This document shows, one piece after another, positions 14,201 to 24,450 of a stretch of 64,000 nucleotides of DNA. The notes beneath the pieces were generated by a model. It saw only the letters and a list, made by a program, of their open reading frames with translations. It had not been told where the DNA came from and did no database searches. Made by a program: the position numbers and the translations under genes. Source of the stretch: Ampelocalamus luodianensis (lineage: Eukaryota > Streptophyta > Magnoliopsida > Poales > Poaceae); contig CM070625.1 in assembly GCA_036346255.1 (NCBI GenBank), positions 15,337,488 to 15,401,487 on the forward strand. Direction: 5' to 3'. Within the stretch, counting starts at the first letter, position 1; every line of letters starts with the position of its first letter.

Positions 14201-17200
14201 CGTCTTCGCCCCTCGAAGCGTCGGCCTGCCACCCTCGACCGCAGCTTCCGCCGCCCTCGGCCGCCACTCCCGTCGCCCATGTATGCTCCTCTCCTCTGTT
14301 CCTCTTCCTCTCTGTTTCTCTTGATCTCTTCTCTGTTCCGTGGAGCTGAGGGGGAGGGCTAAGGGAGGGGAGGAGGGATCTGGAGGACTCGAGGTTCTGG
14401 AGTCTGGACTCCTCCTTGCTCGTGGAGGAGTGGATGTTCTGGAGTCTGGAGTGGACTATGAGTCTAGACTCTGGAGGTTCGACGAAGGGAAGGGAGGGGA
14501 TAATGGGAATTGGGATTGCACAGAAGGGAAGGGAGGCGATATGCACTATGCAGTCATATAAACAGTACCTATCGACTAGTCGGCGACTAGTCGGCCGCCT
14601 AGTCGACTAGTCGGCAAGTCGGTCACTAGGAGAGTAGTGTCGACTTGCCGACTTAATAACCTTGTATACAATGCGAATCAGATAGGACAAGATTTCCTAA
14701 TGTGAGAGCCAATGCCAAACATCGTCCATCATCATGCCCGCGTAATGTTTAAATGAGCAAAGCGATTATTTTAATCGTAGTTATGGTAGTCAAAGTCCCA
14801 GTATGAATCCACCTTGGAGCTGTGGCACTGCCTAATGGATCAATCTGTACTGTCTATATGCTTGTGCCCAATGCCAATGCCTCACTCAAGCACGGTTACT
14901 TTCTTGAACCTTACTTAATTGGCCAAATAATATTTTTCCACTTTTGGGAAAAAAACATATGAGTATTATGCCAACAATGCATCTCTTTGACTGAACTCTC
15001 AATTCTAGTCCCTCCATTTCACAATATAAGTCCATTTTCTTTGTGGAAATCAAGTGTTGCTATTGCAACCTTTCCACCTTCTACCCTACTTCTAAAGCAT
15101 TAAAAGAGGTTGAGTGATTGAAGTACTTCATTTAGTAGGGGTAAGTATGGTTCATTCTCATTAATTAACTATTTCTTAAATTGTCTGCTTCCTTGGTCAG
15201 TGCGCACAGTGTGGCTGGACTAATATTGTGAACTGGAGGGAGTAATTTGGCTAGCCGCCACTACCTTCAGCTGACAATTCACTGATCGATAGCTGAACAA
15301 ACCGCACGCTCCGCCTTAAGGCTACAAAATTGTTTCATTTATGATACAACTAGCAGAGTGCCCCGCGCATTTGCGCGGCTAGATTTGTTTCGAAGTTTAT
15401 ATAAATGCTTGATAATATATTTACGTATATTGCAGGCTATTTAGACTTTTAAGATATCCTAAACATTGGAAACGACAATAGAAGCTTAAAAGAAATTACA
15501 ACCTAAGGAACGTAATTGAAATATGTTCTTTGATGGAAGAAAATCATTAAGCATAATAAGTTGTTGGGGTTCTTAGAAACTAATAGCTCTTCGTCATGCA
15601 TAGATCATGTAGTTGCATGCCTCTATTCTTACTCTATTAGTTATTTTTTCCCAAATTGTATGCATGCGCACATGTACTTCTATTTAATCTCAAGCGATAC
15701 GTTAATTATGTGTGCGATAAATTATCTTATTAGTTTACATGGTATAATGTATTAGAGTACATTGCTCACGCATACACCGATACACCACGGACGACCTACC
15801 TTGAACTTATCTTCCCTCACACGTCAGCTACCCCACCAAACCACGTAGCTTCTATCCCTTCTCGCCGTCATAGTTTTTTTTTTTTTGCTTCAACCTCCAA
15901 CAGTAAACCCAAATCTTGATCGATCGATCTCAGCTGTTATCCCTTTCAATGCAGTACTTTACCACATAGCCATTTTCTACTTCTCCCTAATTATTTCTTA
16001 ATGCTAACCATTGCGATATCAACGCGCATACACATGCAACCGTCGCCGATCCCAGCTGGGCACACGCGTCACGCTCTCTCCGGTGACTCTGGGCATATTC
16101 CCTACGGCCGCATCATCTCTACTCAAAGCTTTTTGTTCATCTGCCTCTTTACATCCGTGCTTCTATTCGTACGGATGCATGCATGTACATACGCATGCAC
16201 GATATTATACATGTCTGACATCCTCTTCTCTCGCGTGTTAGACGCTCATCTTTTTCTACGTTGGCCAACTCAACATTGTAGCTTCCTCACTAACTATGGC
16301 GACCTCTCATCATCACTAATATCAGCATGTCTTCTTTAGTCGTTGTCTAAAGATATCGATAATCTTTTCGCCATCGCCGACAACAACGTATTCCTCACCA
16401 GTGATGGCACATTCCTAGTTACCTCATGCCTCCATATCGTCCATAGCTCGACTTTAATGCAAAACTTCATCTCCTCTCTGCTAGCGCTTTCCCATCATCG
16501 AGCTTCTTTGGCTATTAACTTCTTCAACAACGTCGACGCTCACCACTTGTCATCGCGGCCCTTGGCTCCTTCAACACTGGACTTTCTCTTCAATAGCTCC
16601 GGCGAGTAGCACGATATTGTCCTCATTTCCGTCGCCACCACCTCAGCTCTTCTCTTCCCCGTGGATCAATGTCTTCTTGTATAACAGATCGATATTATTG
16701 CACTCTTTCGTGATTTCCCCCGACACCATTCGTGCTATCCTCATTATAACTTGTATTTTTTAATCAAAATTTCAGTTATTTTATTTTAATTCTATAGGAA
16801 GCAACAATAGAAACACGTGACCTCGAGAGCGAACATGATGGCTTCTTTTGTGTCTCCTCCGACACTATTCGTGTCATCCTTGTTATAACTTTTATTTTTA
16901 TTCAACATTTCAGCTATTTTTATTAGAATTCGTATACAAATCAAATTGCTAAATTTATATAGTTTATTCGAAATTTAAGTTATTTGGGGATTTTATGTTG
17001 GAATACGTATGGAATTCAGATTGCAAATTTTCTTTTATTTTTATTCTAAATTTCAGTTCTTTGTTCTTTGAATATCCAGATTCAATTGCTAATTTGTATT
17101 CCAAATTACAGTTATTTAGGGATTTTACTTTGGAATTCGTATCGAAATCAAATTGTTTATTTTACTTTATTTTTATTCAATATTTCAATTATTTTGGTTG

Positions 17201-18192
17201 CATACAAATCTAATTGTCAATTATTGTTTAATTTTTATTACGAATTATAATTATTGGAATTCATATTGAAATCAAATTGCTAATTTTATTTTATTTTTAT
17301 TCTGAATTTAGTTATTTTTGTTGGATTTCGTATACAAATTTAATTTCTGATTTTTTTTCTTTTTTATTCCGAATTATAATTATTTAGGAATTTTACTTAG
17401 AAATTCGTATGGAAATCAAATTACTTATTTTATTTTATTTTTATTCCAAATTTCAGTATTATTGTACTTGACATGGACTCTTTTACTTAGGAATTCATAT
17501 GGAAATCAAATTGCTGATTTTATTTTATTTTTTTATTCCGAATTTCAGTTTTATTTTACTTGACATAGACTCTTTCTTTTAATCTAGACCGTTATAAACC
17601 CGCCACGATCGACGGTGTAAATCTTTCTATTTGTCCACGATTAATATGGAAATTTCTAGCCCTTGAGAGCGAACATGGTGACTTCTTTTGACTTTACTTT
17701 AATAAGATAATAGATAGATGCACTAATATGTCTACTTTCATCTGGAGCTATTTTGCAATTATAGACTTTCAATATATAAACTAGAGCATTTGTAAAATGC
17801 TGTGAACTGGCTACATGGGTTACAAGCTCCACTCTTGCAGCCGAACAAGATGTTAGTTGAACAAGGTATATCAACTAACCAATCGAATAGTTACACCATT
17901 GCCAACGTGCCAATCATGCTAAGTTCAAATGGCATTGCAGCAATCCAAACGAATAATTTAAACTATGTCGCAGCAAATTAACGTATGTTAAACCAAACAA
18001 GTGCATTCACGCACCAGGATCATCATCGTCACCGTCAGTGTCCCAAAAGGGCGGGGATGTCGAAGGGTTCTCACTCTCGCCGTGCTCACAGGACCGCAAC
18101 TCCGACAAGGACTCGCCAGACAGGCTGCGGTCCTCGTCCCTCATCCCAGCCGTGCTTGCAGCAGAATCGTCGGTCGCCACAGCACCAGCCAT
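2161..18192 (-). CDS. TRAF1/MUSE13-14-like MATH-domain protein
   Basis: Twelve coding exons join in frame to 1,232 codons: 18192-18015, 12847-12736, 11203-11115, 11036-10968, 10866-10737, 10331-10173, 10086-9723, 7878-7769, 7091-6938, 5153-4774, 4694-4502 and 3921-2161. All introns are GT-AG. The N-terminus has the STSPPFWDTD motif. A MATH/TRAF domain (about residues 65-200; YTWRIENFSKE, LSLFLCVANHDKLLPGWSHF, FWKKEHDWGWKKF) is followed by a long conserved helical region, a charged KKKQAKQKKNNRK segment and a Ser/Pro-rich tail with imperfect P-x-x-P repeats. Arabidopsis relatives (MUSE13/14, also called TRAF1a/b) act as adaptors in SCF-dependent NLR turnover and in autophagy. That role here is inference from family. 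Intron 1 is 5.2 kb and full of transposons. The reading frame ends early relative to relatives because of an apparent one-base loss near 2204. Confidence 0.9.
5372..5573. mobile_element. Tourist-like (PIF/Harbinger) MITE
   Basis: The element is 202 bp with terminal inverted repeats GGGCATGTTTGGATCC / GGATTCCAAACACGCCC type. It is flanked by the 3 bp target duplication TAA (5369-5371 and 5574-5576). It lies in an intron of the MATH gene. The TAA duplication and the terminal motif are typical of Tourist elements in grasses. Confidence 0.85.
5948..6420 (+). mobile_element. Solo LTR with 5 bp target duplication
   Basis: This 473 bp sequence begins TGTCATGGGC and ends GGTTCATAACA (TG...CA termini). 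It is flanked by a perfect GCTAT duplication (5943-5947 and 6421-6425). It contains a TATA-like CTATATAAAGAG near 6230, as expected for an LTR promoter. No internal retroelement region is present, so it is best explained by LTR-LTR recombination. It sits in an intron of the MATH gene, opposite to the gene's orientation. The superfamily is not determined. Confidence 0.85.
8115..9397. mobile_element. Composite hAT-type MITE, copy 1 (interrupted)
   Basis: Terminal repeats are TAGGGGTGCAAAT... / ...ATTGCACCCCTA with a perfect 8 bp target duplication GCTGTTAT (8107-8114 and 9398-9405). Six bases of the left end (8115-8120) are separated from the rest (8898-9397) by a second hAT element. The body holds two related direct units. 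One starts at the left end. The other starts with TAGAGGTGCAAAAG near 9226 and follows a right-end-like GATCGCACCTCTA near 9196-9208. Both units carry GACCGACCGAA and GGATATCCG-type motifs. A second copy with the same architecture is at 45037-53388. Confidence 0.85.
8121..8889. mobile_element. GC-rich hAT-like element nested in the MITE
   Basis: This is a 769 bp element with a perfect 8 bp target duplication ATTAGGGG (8113-8120 and 8890-8897). Its ends, CTATGTTATCAAGACG and (reverse complement) CATAGTTGTCACGGTG, are imperfect inverted repeats. Subterminal sequence is rich in the dyad CGCCTAGGCG. The GC-rich interior contains open frames in several directions (for example 8405-8770 plus), none resembling a transposase. 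I read it as non-autonomous. Confidence 0.85.
11635..12079. mobile_element. hAT-like MITE with CCGGCCGG subterminal motif
   Basis: This 445 bp element has a perfect 8 bp target duplication CTTAGGAG (11627-11634 and 12080-12087). The left end is CAGGTGTAATAACCGGCCGG. The reverse complement of the right end is CAAGGATCAAAGAACCG. Several ACCGGCCGGG-like subterminal motifs occur at both sides. The middle is AT-rich with a repeated CATGTCATGGTAAAATCGAAAA motif. It lies in intron 2 of the MATH gene. Confidence 0.85.
13722..14664. mobile_element. hAT-like element with GTCGACTAGTCG subterminal repeats
   Basis: This 943 bp element is flanked by the perfect 8 bp duplication TATACAAT (13714-13721 and 14665-14672). 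Ends are CATGCTTATCAAGTCG and (reverse complement) CAAGGTTATTAAGTCG. Both subterminal regions carry many CGACTAGTCG / GTCGACTAGTCG dyads (about 13735-13860 and 14570-14655). The GC-rich core includes several overlapping open frames without recognisable domains. It sits in intron 1 of the MATH gene. Confidence 0.88.
15008..15242. mobile_element. Stowaway (Tc1/mariner) MITE
   Basis: The 235 bp element has ends TCCCTCCATTTCACAATATAAG and TATTGTGAACTGGAGGGAG, flanked by TA on both sides (15006-15007, 15243-15244). The CTCCCTCC-type terminus and the TA target site are diagnostic of Stowaway elements. Confidence 0.85.
15350..17718 (-). mobile_element. Non-autonomous Helitron
   Basis: Read on the minus strand, the element starts TCTATCTATTATCTTATTAA after a host A (17719). 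It ends with the hairpin CCGCGCAAATGCGCGG, nine bases, then CTAG (15353-15350) before a host T. This is the canonical 5'-TC ... hairpin-CTRR-3' structure with insertion between A and T, and no target duplication. No Rep/helicase coding is seen in the 2.37 kb. A short 5'-terminal-like piece (GAGAGCGAACATGATGGCTTC on plus near 16828) repeats the region near 17663. Confidence 0.75.
16740..17580. repeat. Degenerate AT-rich tandem array inside the Helitron
   Basis: About eight or nine imperfect units of roughly 60-110 bases follow each other. Each contains variants of GAATTCGTATGGAAATCAAA, TTGCTGATTTTATTTTATTT and TTATTCCGAATTTCAGTTAT. Spacing and sequence drift between units. No coding frame survives. 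This looks like minisatellite expansion within the transposon. Confidence 0.75.
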
Positions 18193-18850
18193 CCACAAAA
18201 TCCTCGGCTACTCCAAACAACCTTATTCGCAGCTGCATGAATGAACGACAACAGCATCAAATTTTACTGAATTCGACACCCCGAAATGCTAACAAAACCA
18301 GTACTAGAAAAACCTCCCATCGGAGAAGACTCCAACGAAATCAAGTCGATTATCTCCCGAAAACCATTACCAAACCCACACAAAACCCCCCATAAACACG
18401 CATATCACAATCCAACTAATACAAAACCTTCCAATCCGCGAAAATTCCCGTCGAATTCGACTCGGAAAAAAAAAGCGACAACCCGAGCTAAAGGCACCTC
18501 CCGGGGGCAAAAACAAAAACTAGCCCATCATCCGATCAGGCAGCTCCCCGACCAAACAAAGCCAACACACGTAACCACTCGAACCCTAGTCCCCGAGACG
18601 CGCCACCGCCCACATCGGGGGCCCCGCGTCGGCGAACGGGCGAGCGGCTCCTGATCTAGCTACGGACCGAGAGCAAGGGGTTTTACCTGCCGCAGCCGCC
18701 GACGGGAGGGCTGGCGCCGCGGCGGCGGCGGGGAGAGGAGTGGGCTGGCGCCGCGGCGGCGGGAGAGGAAGCGGAGGGGAATAGGAAAGGAGAGAGAGAG
18801 AGAGGAAGGGAATATTTTCGGATTGGGGAATTGCAATCTGTAACAACGAG
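18193..18850 (-). promoter_or_regulatory. 5' UTR exons and promoter-proximal region of the MATH gene
   Basis: Upstream of the ATG (18190-18192) a pyrimidine-rich acceptor (TTCATTCATGCAG) marks an exon edge at 18232. A strong donor CAG|GTAAAA places the lower edge of a non-coding exon at 18687. The exon itself (18687 to about 18850) is GC-rich with an AG/CT-rich stretch on the minus strand. The start of transcription is not defined. The overlapping GC-rich open frames at 18586-19210 are probably non-coding. Confidence 0.55.
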
Positions 18851-19302
18851 ATGGGAAAAAAAAATTCGGGAGGAGGGATGATGATGACCTGCTGAGGTGT
18901 ATGTAACAGTGTATTGGCCTTGGCACGGTCTGATCTCCGTTTCTTTCACTCTTCCGTCTGCGACGCGCGGCGCCCGTGCGGATGGGGTGCACGGACGAGG
19001 AAAAAACCGAAAAAGGAAGGAGTCGGCTCGGGGGGCGATGGGGATGGCCGATGATGGGGTGGGGAGGGGGAGGTTTCCGTTTTCCCTTTGTGGGCTTTCC
19101 GCCCGTTGGCCCATGTTTTTCCTGCTGCCGCCCTTGGGTTGGCGGTGGGGTGGGGTGGGTGGGGTGCTGCACGCTCCAAATCGGTGTATTTTTTGCTTCC
19201 GTGTTTTCACGATGTTTATCTAAACGAGGAAATTGATTATATATCTTCTCTTTAGTTGGCTTTCTACGATGTATCTTCGTTTCCAGTGTAATTAATAATT
19301 TA

Positions 19303-19420
19303 CTTTCTTATAGTTGAAATGCTTGAGTATATGTCACTATGAATGATTTTACTACTTTCTTCCTTCTTATAGTTGAAATGCTTGAGTATATGTCACTATG
19401 AATGATTTTACTAGTTTCTT
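19303..19420. repeat. 59 bp tandem duplication
   Basis: Two near-identical copies in direct repeat carry TATAGTTGAAATGCTTGAGT and ATATGTCACTATGAATGATT. They lie between the MATH gene promoter and the F-box fragment. No function is apparent. The region 18850-19300 upstream shows no supported gene. Confidence 0.8.
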
Positions 19421-19537
19421 CCTCCCACTCCTCTCTTCTTGTCCAGTTGCACTAGTCATGTCGTTGCCGTCGCCGCCGCCCTTGTCGTCGAGCATGAGGA
19501 TGGTCAGATCGATGAGCTTCTTGTGGGTGCAGCCGAT

Positions 19538-19833
19538 CTAGCCCTCCCCGAGCGACGCGATGGGTTCGAGGATGAAGTTCACGAAGCACGACTTCCCCTT
19601 GAGCACGACGGCGTGCACATCACCAAATCGCTTCGCGGCGCGACGCGGTTGATGATGAACAGGATGAGCGCGGTTGACGATGAACAGCTCTCATCGCGTC
19701 GCATCTCGGCGTGATACCACAAGCGACAAACTAGCGAGGCTGCGTTCCGGTCTCGCGTCGTTGTCAGGAAATCGAGCACATTCTCCAACACTTGGTCCAG
19801 CAGGGGCTGACTGCACCTTGCCGTCGTTGCCAT
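19538..19833 (-). pseudogene. TIR1/AFB-type F-box fragment (broken)
   Basis: The minus strand reads a degenerate F-box (LLDQVLENVLDFL, then RDRNAASLVCRLWYHAE), the hallmark of auxin co-receptor F-box/LRR proteins. The following conserved block (KRFGDVHAVVLKGKSCFVNF) appears in a different frame further down and stops at 19538-19540. No leucine-rich repeats follow. Full-length family members are about 570 residues or more, so this is a 5' fragment of an AFB-like gene with at least one frame break. Relationship to a functional parent gene elsewhere is inferred. Confidence 0.75.
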
Positions 19834-19871
19834 CTCGCAGATCTGACGTACACCTATGACGTTGTGGGAGT

Positions 19872-21530
19872 GGAGTTTTTGGCTAATATAGCGTTGTTTG
19901 TACGCGAAATAGCAAATCTAGTCCTCTTCAGATATCAAAGTAAAAAATAACACCACAAAATCATCGATAGACGACATGTGTCAAGTTCATGAGCCAAGGG
20001 AGGGGACTTCCCAAGTCCCTCTCCCAGGTTAATGCCCCAGGGGGAGTCCCCTCCCCCCTCGTCCGCATGCCCTTGGCCCAGACGCCCCTGTTGTAACTAT
20101 GTAGTTGTAATTAATTTATTCATAATTAATTAGTCATAATTTTGTAATTAATTAGTTGTAGTTAATTAGTCATAATTAAATATTCTTAATTAATTTAGTC
20201 GTGATTAATTAGTCGTAGTTAGTTAATCTAAATAAATTCGTTATATTTAATTAGTCGTAAGGGTTACTAGTTTTTTCAAAAATTTAGTAGTTTTTTTTAT
20301 TATGCACTGATTAGGTTAAATTTGTATATAAGGATTACAAAATGTAGTTATTTTGGAGAGGTAGCGAAATGTAGACTAAATAGTGCGACATGTTTATTTG
20401 ATTGTGTATAGTAAAGAACGGTGAATCGCTTCTAACATATACATTGGGTTGTTGTGGCTTTAGGTAATGTCAAATATATCAGACTTGTTTGTGTTTTGTG
20501 GTGACGGTCTCGTACGGGGCGAACCGGATGGGCTGGATATGTCAAGATGCTCAATCAGTGTTTACTTAGCAACATGTCGTAATCCTTAACAATTTGCACT
20601 AATAAATTAAAATTTCAAAAACGACAAAAACTCATATTCCAAATAAGGTGCATGAAATCATCTAATTTCCTTGTGTGATAGACTTTCTATGTATTATCAT
20701 GCGTACCAAAAATTTATTGTCACGTGAAATGCGTTGTATTATCACATGCCACCATAAATTAATTACGCGCTGAAATCAGGGCACATGAAATCATGCAATG
20801 TATTATTAATTTAGTTGTAATTAAACCACATGCACCATAAATTAATTATGACTAAATTAATAATACAGTGTATGATTTCATGCGCCTTGATTTCAGAATG
20901 TAATTAATTTATGGTGCATATGATAATACAACACATGATTTTATGTGACAATAATTTTTTGGTACTATTTAGTCTACATTTCCATAGCTCCCCAAAATAA
21001 CTACGCTTCAGTTATCCTTATGTACAAATTTTACCTAATAATAAAAAAACTACTAAATTTCTTTTTAAAAAATAATAATTCTTACGACTAATTAAGTACG
21101 TCTAATTTATTTGGACTAACTAACTACGCCTAATTAATCACGACTAATTAATCATGTATAAATTAATTAAGAATAATTAACTGCAGCTAATTAACTATGA
21201 CTAATTAATTATGAAAATTATGACTAATTAATTACAACTAATTAATTACGGCTAATTAATTACAAAAAAACTAATTACAACTAGATAATTACAACACTAG
21301 GCGTCCGGGCCAAGGCCGTGCGGACGAGAGAAGTCCCCTCCCCTGGAGCACTTACTTGGGAAGTCTCCTCCCCTAGCGTAAGGACTTAGCGTGTCCGGCC
21401 TCCTAGCTCACGAACTTGACACATGTCGCCTACCAGCGAGTCTGCGATGCTGTTTTTTGTTTTGATCTCTGGAGGGGGCTAGATTTGCTACTTTCACGTG
21501 CAAACATCGCTATATTAGCCCAAAACTCCC
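19872..21530. mobile_element. 1.66 kb long inverted repeat (foldback element)
   Basis: The two halves are near reverse complements. GGAGTTTTTGGCTAATATAG on the left pairs with CTATATTAGCCCAAAACTCC on the right, and similarity continues inward through GACATGTGTCAAGTTC, an AT-rich TAATTAATTAGTC region and ACATTT/AAATGT blocks to a centre near 20833. The left arm carries about 310 extra bases (about 20393-20702). No clear target duplication is visible. Transcription across it would give a hairpin several hundred bases long. It may be a MULE-type or unclassified foldback element. Confidence 0.75.
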
Positions 21531-22005
21531 ATGTGTGATCATAGGAGGATGTGAATGTGTGACTGGAGGAGGAGGAGGTGGTGGTGGCAGTGCTTGGGGG
21601 GTTGGAGAAGGGTAGTGGTGGGGTTGGGGGGTGATGGCTACCATAGCTGGTGAGGTGAGGGAGAAGATGAAGATTTGGGAGGAAGGAGGGAGGGGGTAAT
21701 ATGGTCAATTCAATTCTAATAGTGACATATCCTCGAGCATTTCAATTATAAGAGGGTAAATAACCAATTACATTGGGAAATAAGGTATATCCTATATTGC
21801 CAACTAAAAGAAGAGTATATAATCAATTTCCTCGGTCTAAGACAGATAATGGATGGATTTTGATGCCGTGACTAAGTTTGAAAAATATTTGGACCGGCTA
21901 TGTCTAGTTATATTGACACACAAAGCTTTTTTCGTATTCGAAAAAAAAGCTATGCCTGATTCATGGTGTTTGACATCGTCGGTAAGGAATGCACCTTGAG
22001 TCTTA

Positions 22006-22530
22006 GGGCATCTTCAATAGTGTATTTATTGTCGTCTTTTAGCTATATCACATCAACAAAATTCTATATGGAGGAGGCCAGAGGAGAGAGAGCCAGGGCG
22101 GATCTACAGTATGCTACAGGGGTGCACAGGACATCGGGTCAAAAAATCATTTTTCTTTATATATAGGGTCAAAAAATCATTTTTCTTTATATATAGTTGT
22201 ATATATAGAGTATGAACACCCCTAACCCAAGATAAGAGGACACCCTAAGCCACAACTCAACATAACCCAAAATATATATAGGGAGTGAGGACACTGGTCA
22301 TTTTCGTTCTGGATTCGCCACTGGAGATAGCACAGGTCGTCTCTTCCTGAAGAGACTGTCGTGCACGCGAAATAAGATATGATACATTAATCTACTCTAA
22401 ATGATACGTAGGCCCGTTTCAAAAAAATTTATAAAATATAAATGTAGAGACTATCTATTGGAGATGTTGTCTCTAAAGATGATATAGCAAATGTTAGAGA
22501 CAAAGTTATCTCTAACTATTGAAGATACCC
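22006..22530. mobile_element. Tourist-like MITE with internal insertion
   Basis: Ends GGGCATCTTCAATAGT and ACTATTGAAGATACCC are inverted, with a TTA duplication (22003-22005, 22531-22533). The interior (about 22090-22325) looks like a separate inserted sequence bounded by GGGCGGATC and GGATTCGCC. It holds a 30 bp direct duplication (22136-22195) of GGTCAAAAAATCATTTTTCT. The stretch 22531-23587 has no supported gene. A short open frame at 22826-23014 resembles nothing that I know. Confidence 0.75.
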
Positions 22531-23587
22531 TTAATCATTCCAATTCAAAGCATTATAGATAGGATACCAACATAAAAAAATTACGCTCGTAGGTCCTTAA
22601 AGATTAATTTGATTCTTTACAAATATCTATTCATTCTCCATAGGTTGTATGGGGCGGAAATAGCTCCCACCGATTTTGTATCGGTAATGTCACATATTAA
22701 GCCTAATATATGTGTTTTTTAAGTAAACCATCGTATAATATGTCTATGCACAGTGTGCTTGTTTCCTACACATTAGAGGTTAAGCGTTGGATAACGTCGT
22801 TTTAGATTCTAGCCCAAGCTAACACGTGTTATACGGGATGATTTGGGTTTTCCTTTCAGACCATATGAGGCAGACCAAAAATACAACTCATTTTTATGAC
22901 TTATCAATTGAGTTTTATTATCGCCGTGTTATGCAAAAATGTCGTACGTTGAATTCATACTTCATAGTGAAGGGTAGGTTAGGCTTGAATCTTTCAAATA
23001 GGTTTCTGGGTTAGGGTGTCCACAATGTACTTAAAAAGTATGACATAAGGCTTACATAGCATTCTTGTGACCGACCTTAAACATTGTGGCCAGAATTGTA
23101 AATTGGCCATAGCTTGAAGCCAGCCATAGGCTTAAGGCCCGGTCACAAGGAACAAAATAATTGGAATCTCTCACCTCTTTCACCGGTAGTTGCTATTGCC
23201 GCCAAGGGGATGCCGGGGAGGACATGGTCGACAATGGCCGCCACCGGATCTGGTGACCACCGAGAAGCTCGAGGACGACGCACAGCCATCGGATCCGACC
23301 GCCTGGAGCTCAGTGGGGACATGCCGTCGCTAGATCCAGTTACCTAGAGCTTGATTGGGACAGATCTGGCCAAGGGGAGGCAAACTGTGTTGTCGTCGGG
23401 ACCTGCCACACCAACATAGAAGCGATCGGCACCACCAGATCTCGCGACGTGGTGAAGAAGAGGAAGTGTGGGGGCGGGAGGACGTAGTGAAGGAGAGGCA
23501 AGGGCACGCAGAGGAGAAAAGGCTGAGGGGAAGAGAAGGCCATACGGTAGAGAAAAGGAGGCAGCGCGATGGAGAGGGACTTGTGCG

Positions 23588-23963
23588 CATAGTTATCAAT
23601 ACCGTACCGATATTGGCCATACCGATCGGTACATACAATACTGTCATCTAAACCGGTACAAAGTAGCCCTACATACCGTACCGACCTAAATACCGGTCAT
23701 ACCGGCTCGATACCGGTCAATATCATCCATACAAGTGGAATTGATAATACCGTCTATTGAACTATATGTTATATTTGATAGTACTACTATGTATTTGGAA
23801 TAATACTACAAGTGATATTTGGTGTGCATATAATTAAACAAATATGTATATACTTGTATTATTATATTAAATCCGAAACGGTACGCCAATATAAACCGGT
23901 ACCGGAATGTATCATTCCTAGAACCAAACCGGTATGGCCTCCGGTACGTTATTGACAAGTTTG
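23588..23963. mobile_element. hAT-like MITE with ACCGGT subterminal motif
   Basis: This 376 bp element has a perfect 8 bp target duplication CTTGTGCG (23580-23587 and 23964-23971). Ends are CATAGTTATCAATACCGTACCG and (reverse complement) CAAACTTGTCAATAACGTACCG. The subterminal regions are dense in ACCGGT/TACCGGTA-type dyads. The core is AT-rich. No coding is present. Confidence 0.88.
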
Positions 23964-24092
23964 CTTGTGCGTGAGAGCTCGATGGGGAGGAGGAGAGAGA
24001 AAGTTGAGAGAGGTGGGTTTGATTGTTTTATTGGCACGTGGGCCCATCTTAATACCCACTTGGGTTTTATATGTTGTATGAAAATATGAATT

Positions 24093-24450
24093 TATCACAG
24101 ACGGTTTTTAAATAGAACCGTCTGTGATAATCTCAATCATCACAAACGGTTCTTTTTAAGAACCGTCTGTGAAGTATCACAGATGGTTCTTTTTAAAAAT
24201 CATCTGTGACAGTTTCATATTACAGACGGTTCGTAATAAGAACTGTCTATGATAATCTCAATCATCAGAACCGTCTGTGAAGTATCACAGATGATTCCTT
24301 TTTAAAACCGTCTGTGATAGTTCCATATCACAGACGGTTCGTAATAGAACTGTCTGTGATAATCTCAGTCATCATAGACGGTTCTTATTACGAACCGTTA
24401 TTACGAACCATCTGTGAAGTGTCACAGACGGTTTGTAATAAGAACTGTCT
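24093..24450. repeat. Palindromic subterminal repeat cluster
   Basis: More than ten copies of TCACAGACGGTTCT and its reverse complement alternate and form repeated short palindromes such as TTCTTTTTAAGAACCGTCTG. Subterminal repeats of this kind are transposase binding sites in CACTA elements. A putative transcription start region with CT/AG-rich leader follows at about 24470-24610. Confidence 0.75.

Noticed and set aside
13820..14561. Several open frames of 80-125 codons
   Set aside because: They are inside the 13722-14664 transposon. They are compositional frames rich in Arg, Ala and Ser, with no recognised domain or splice support.
18586..19236. Open frames of up to 175 codons around the MATH gene promoter
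   Set aside because: Pro/Arg/Ser-rich frames overlap on both strands in the GC-rich 5' UTR and promoter. They do not match a family.
22990..23110. Small inverted repeat TGTCCACAATGT / ACATTGTGGCCA
   Set aside because: It could be a MITE end, but I found no matching opposite terminus or target duplication, so it is not called.
24093..24450. Regularly repeated short palindromes that could suggest a CRISPR array
   Set aside because: Spacing is irregular, orientation alternates and the context is a plant CACTA transposon. There are no unique spacers or cas genes.
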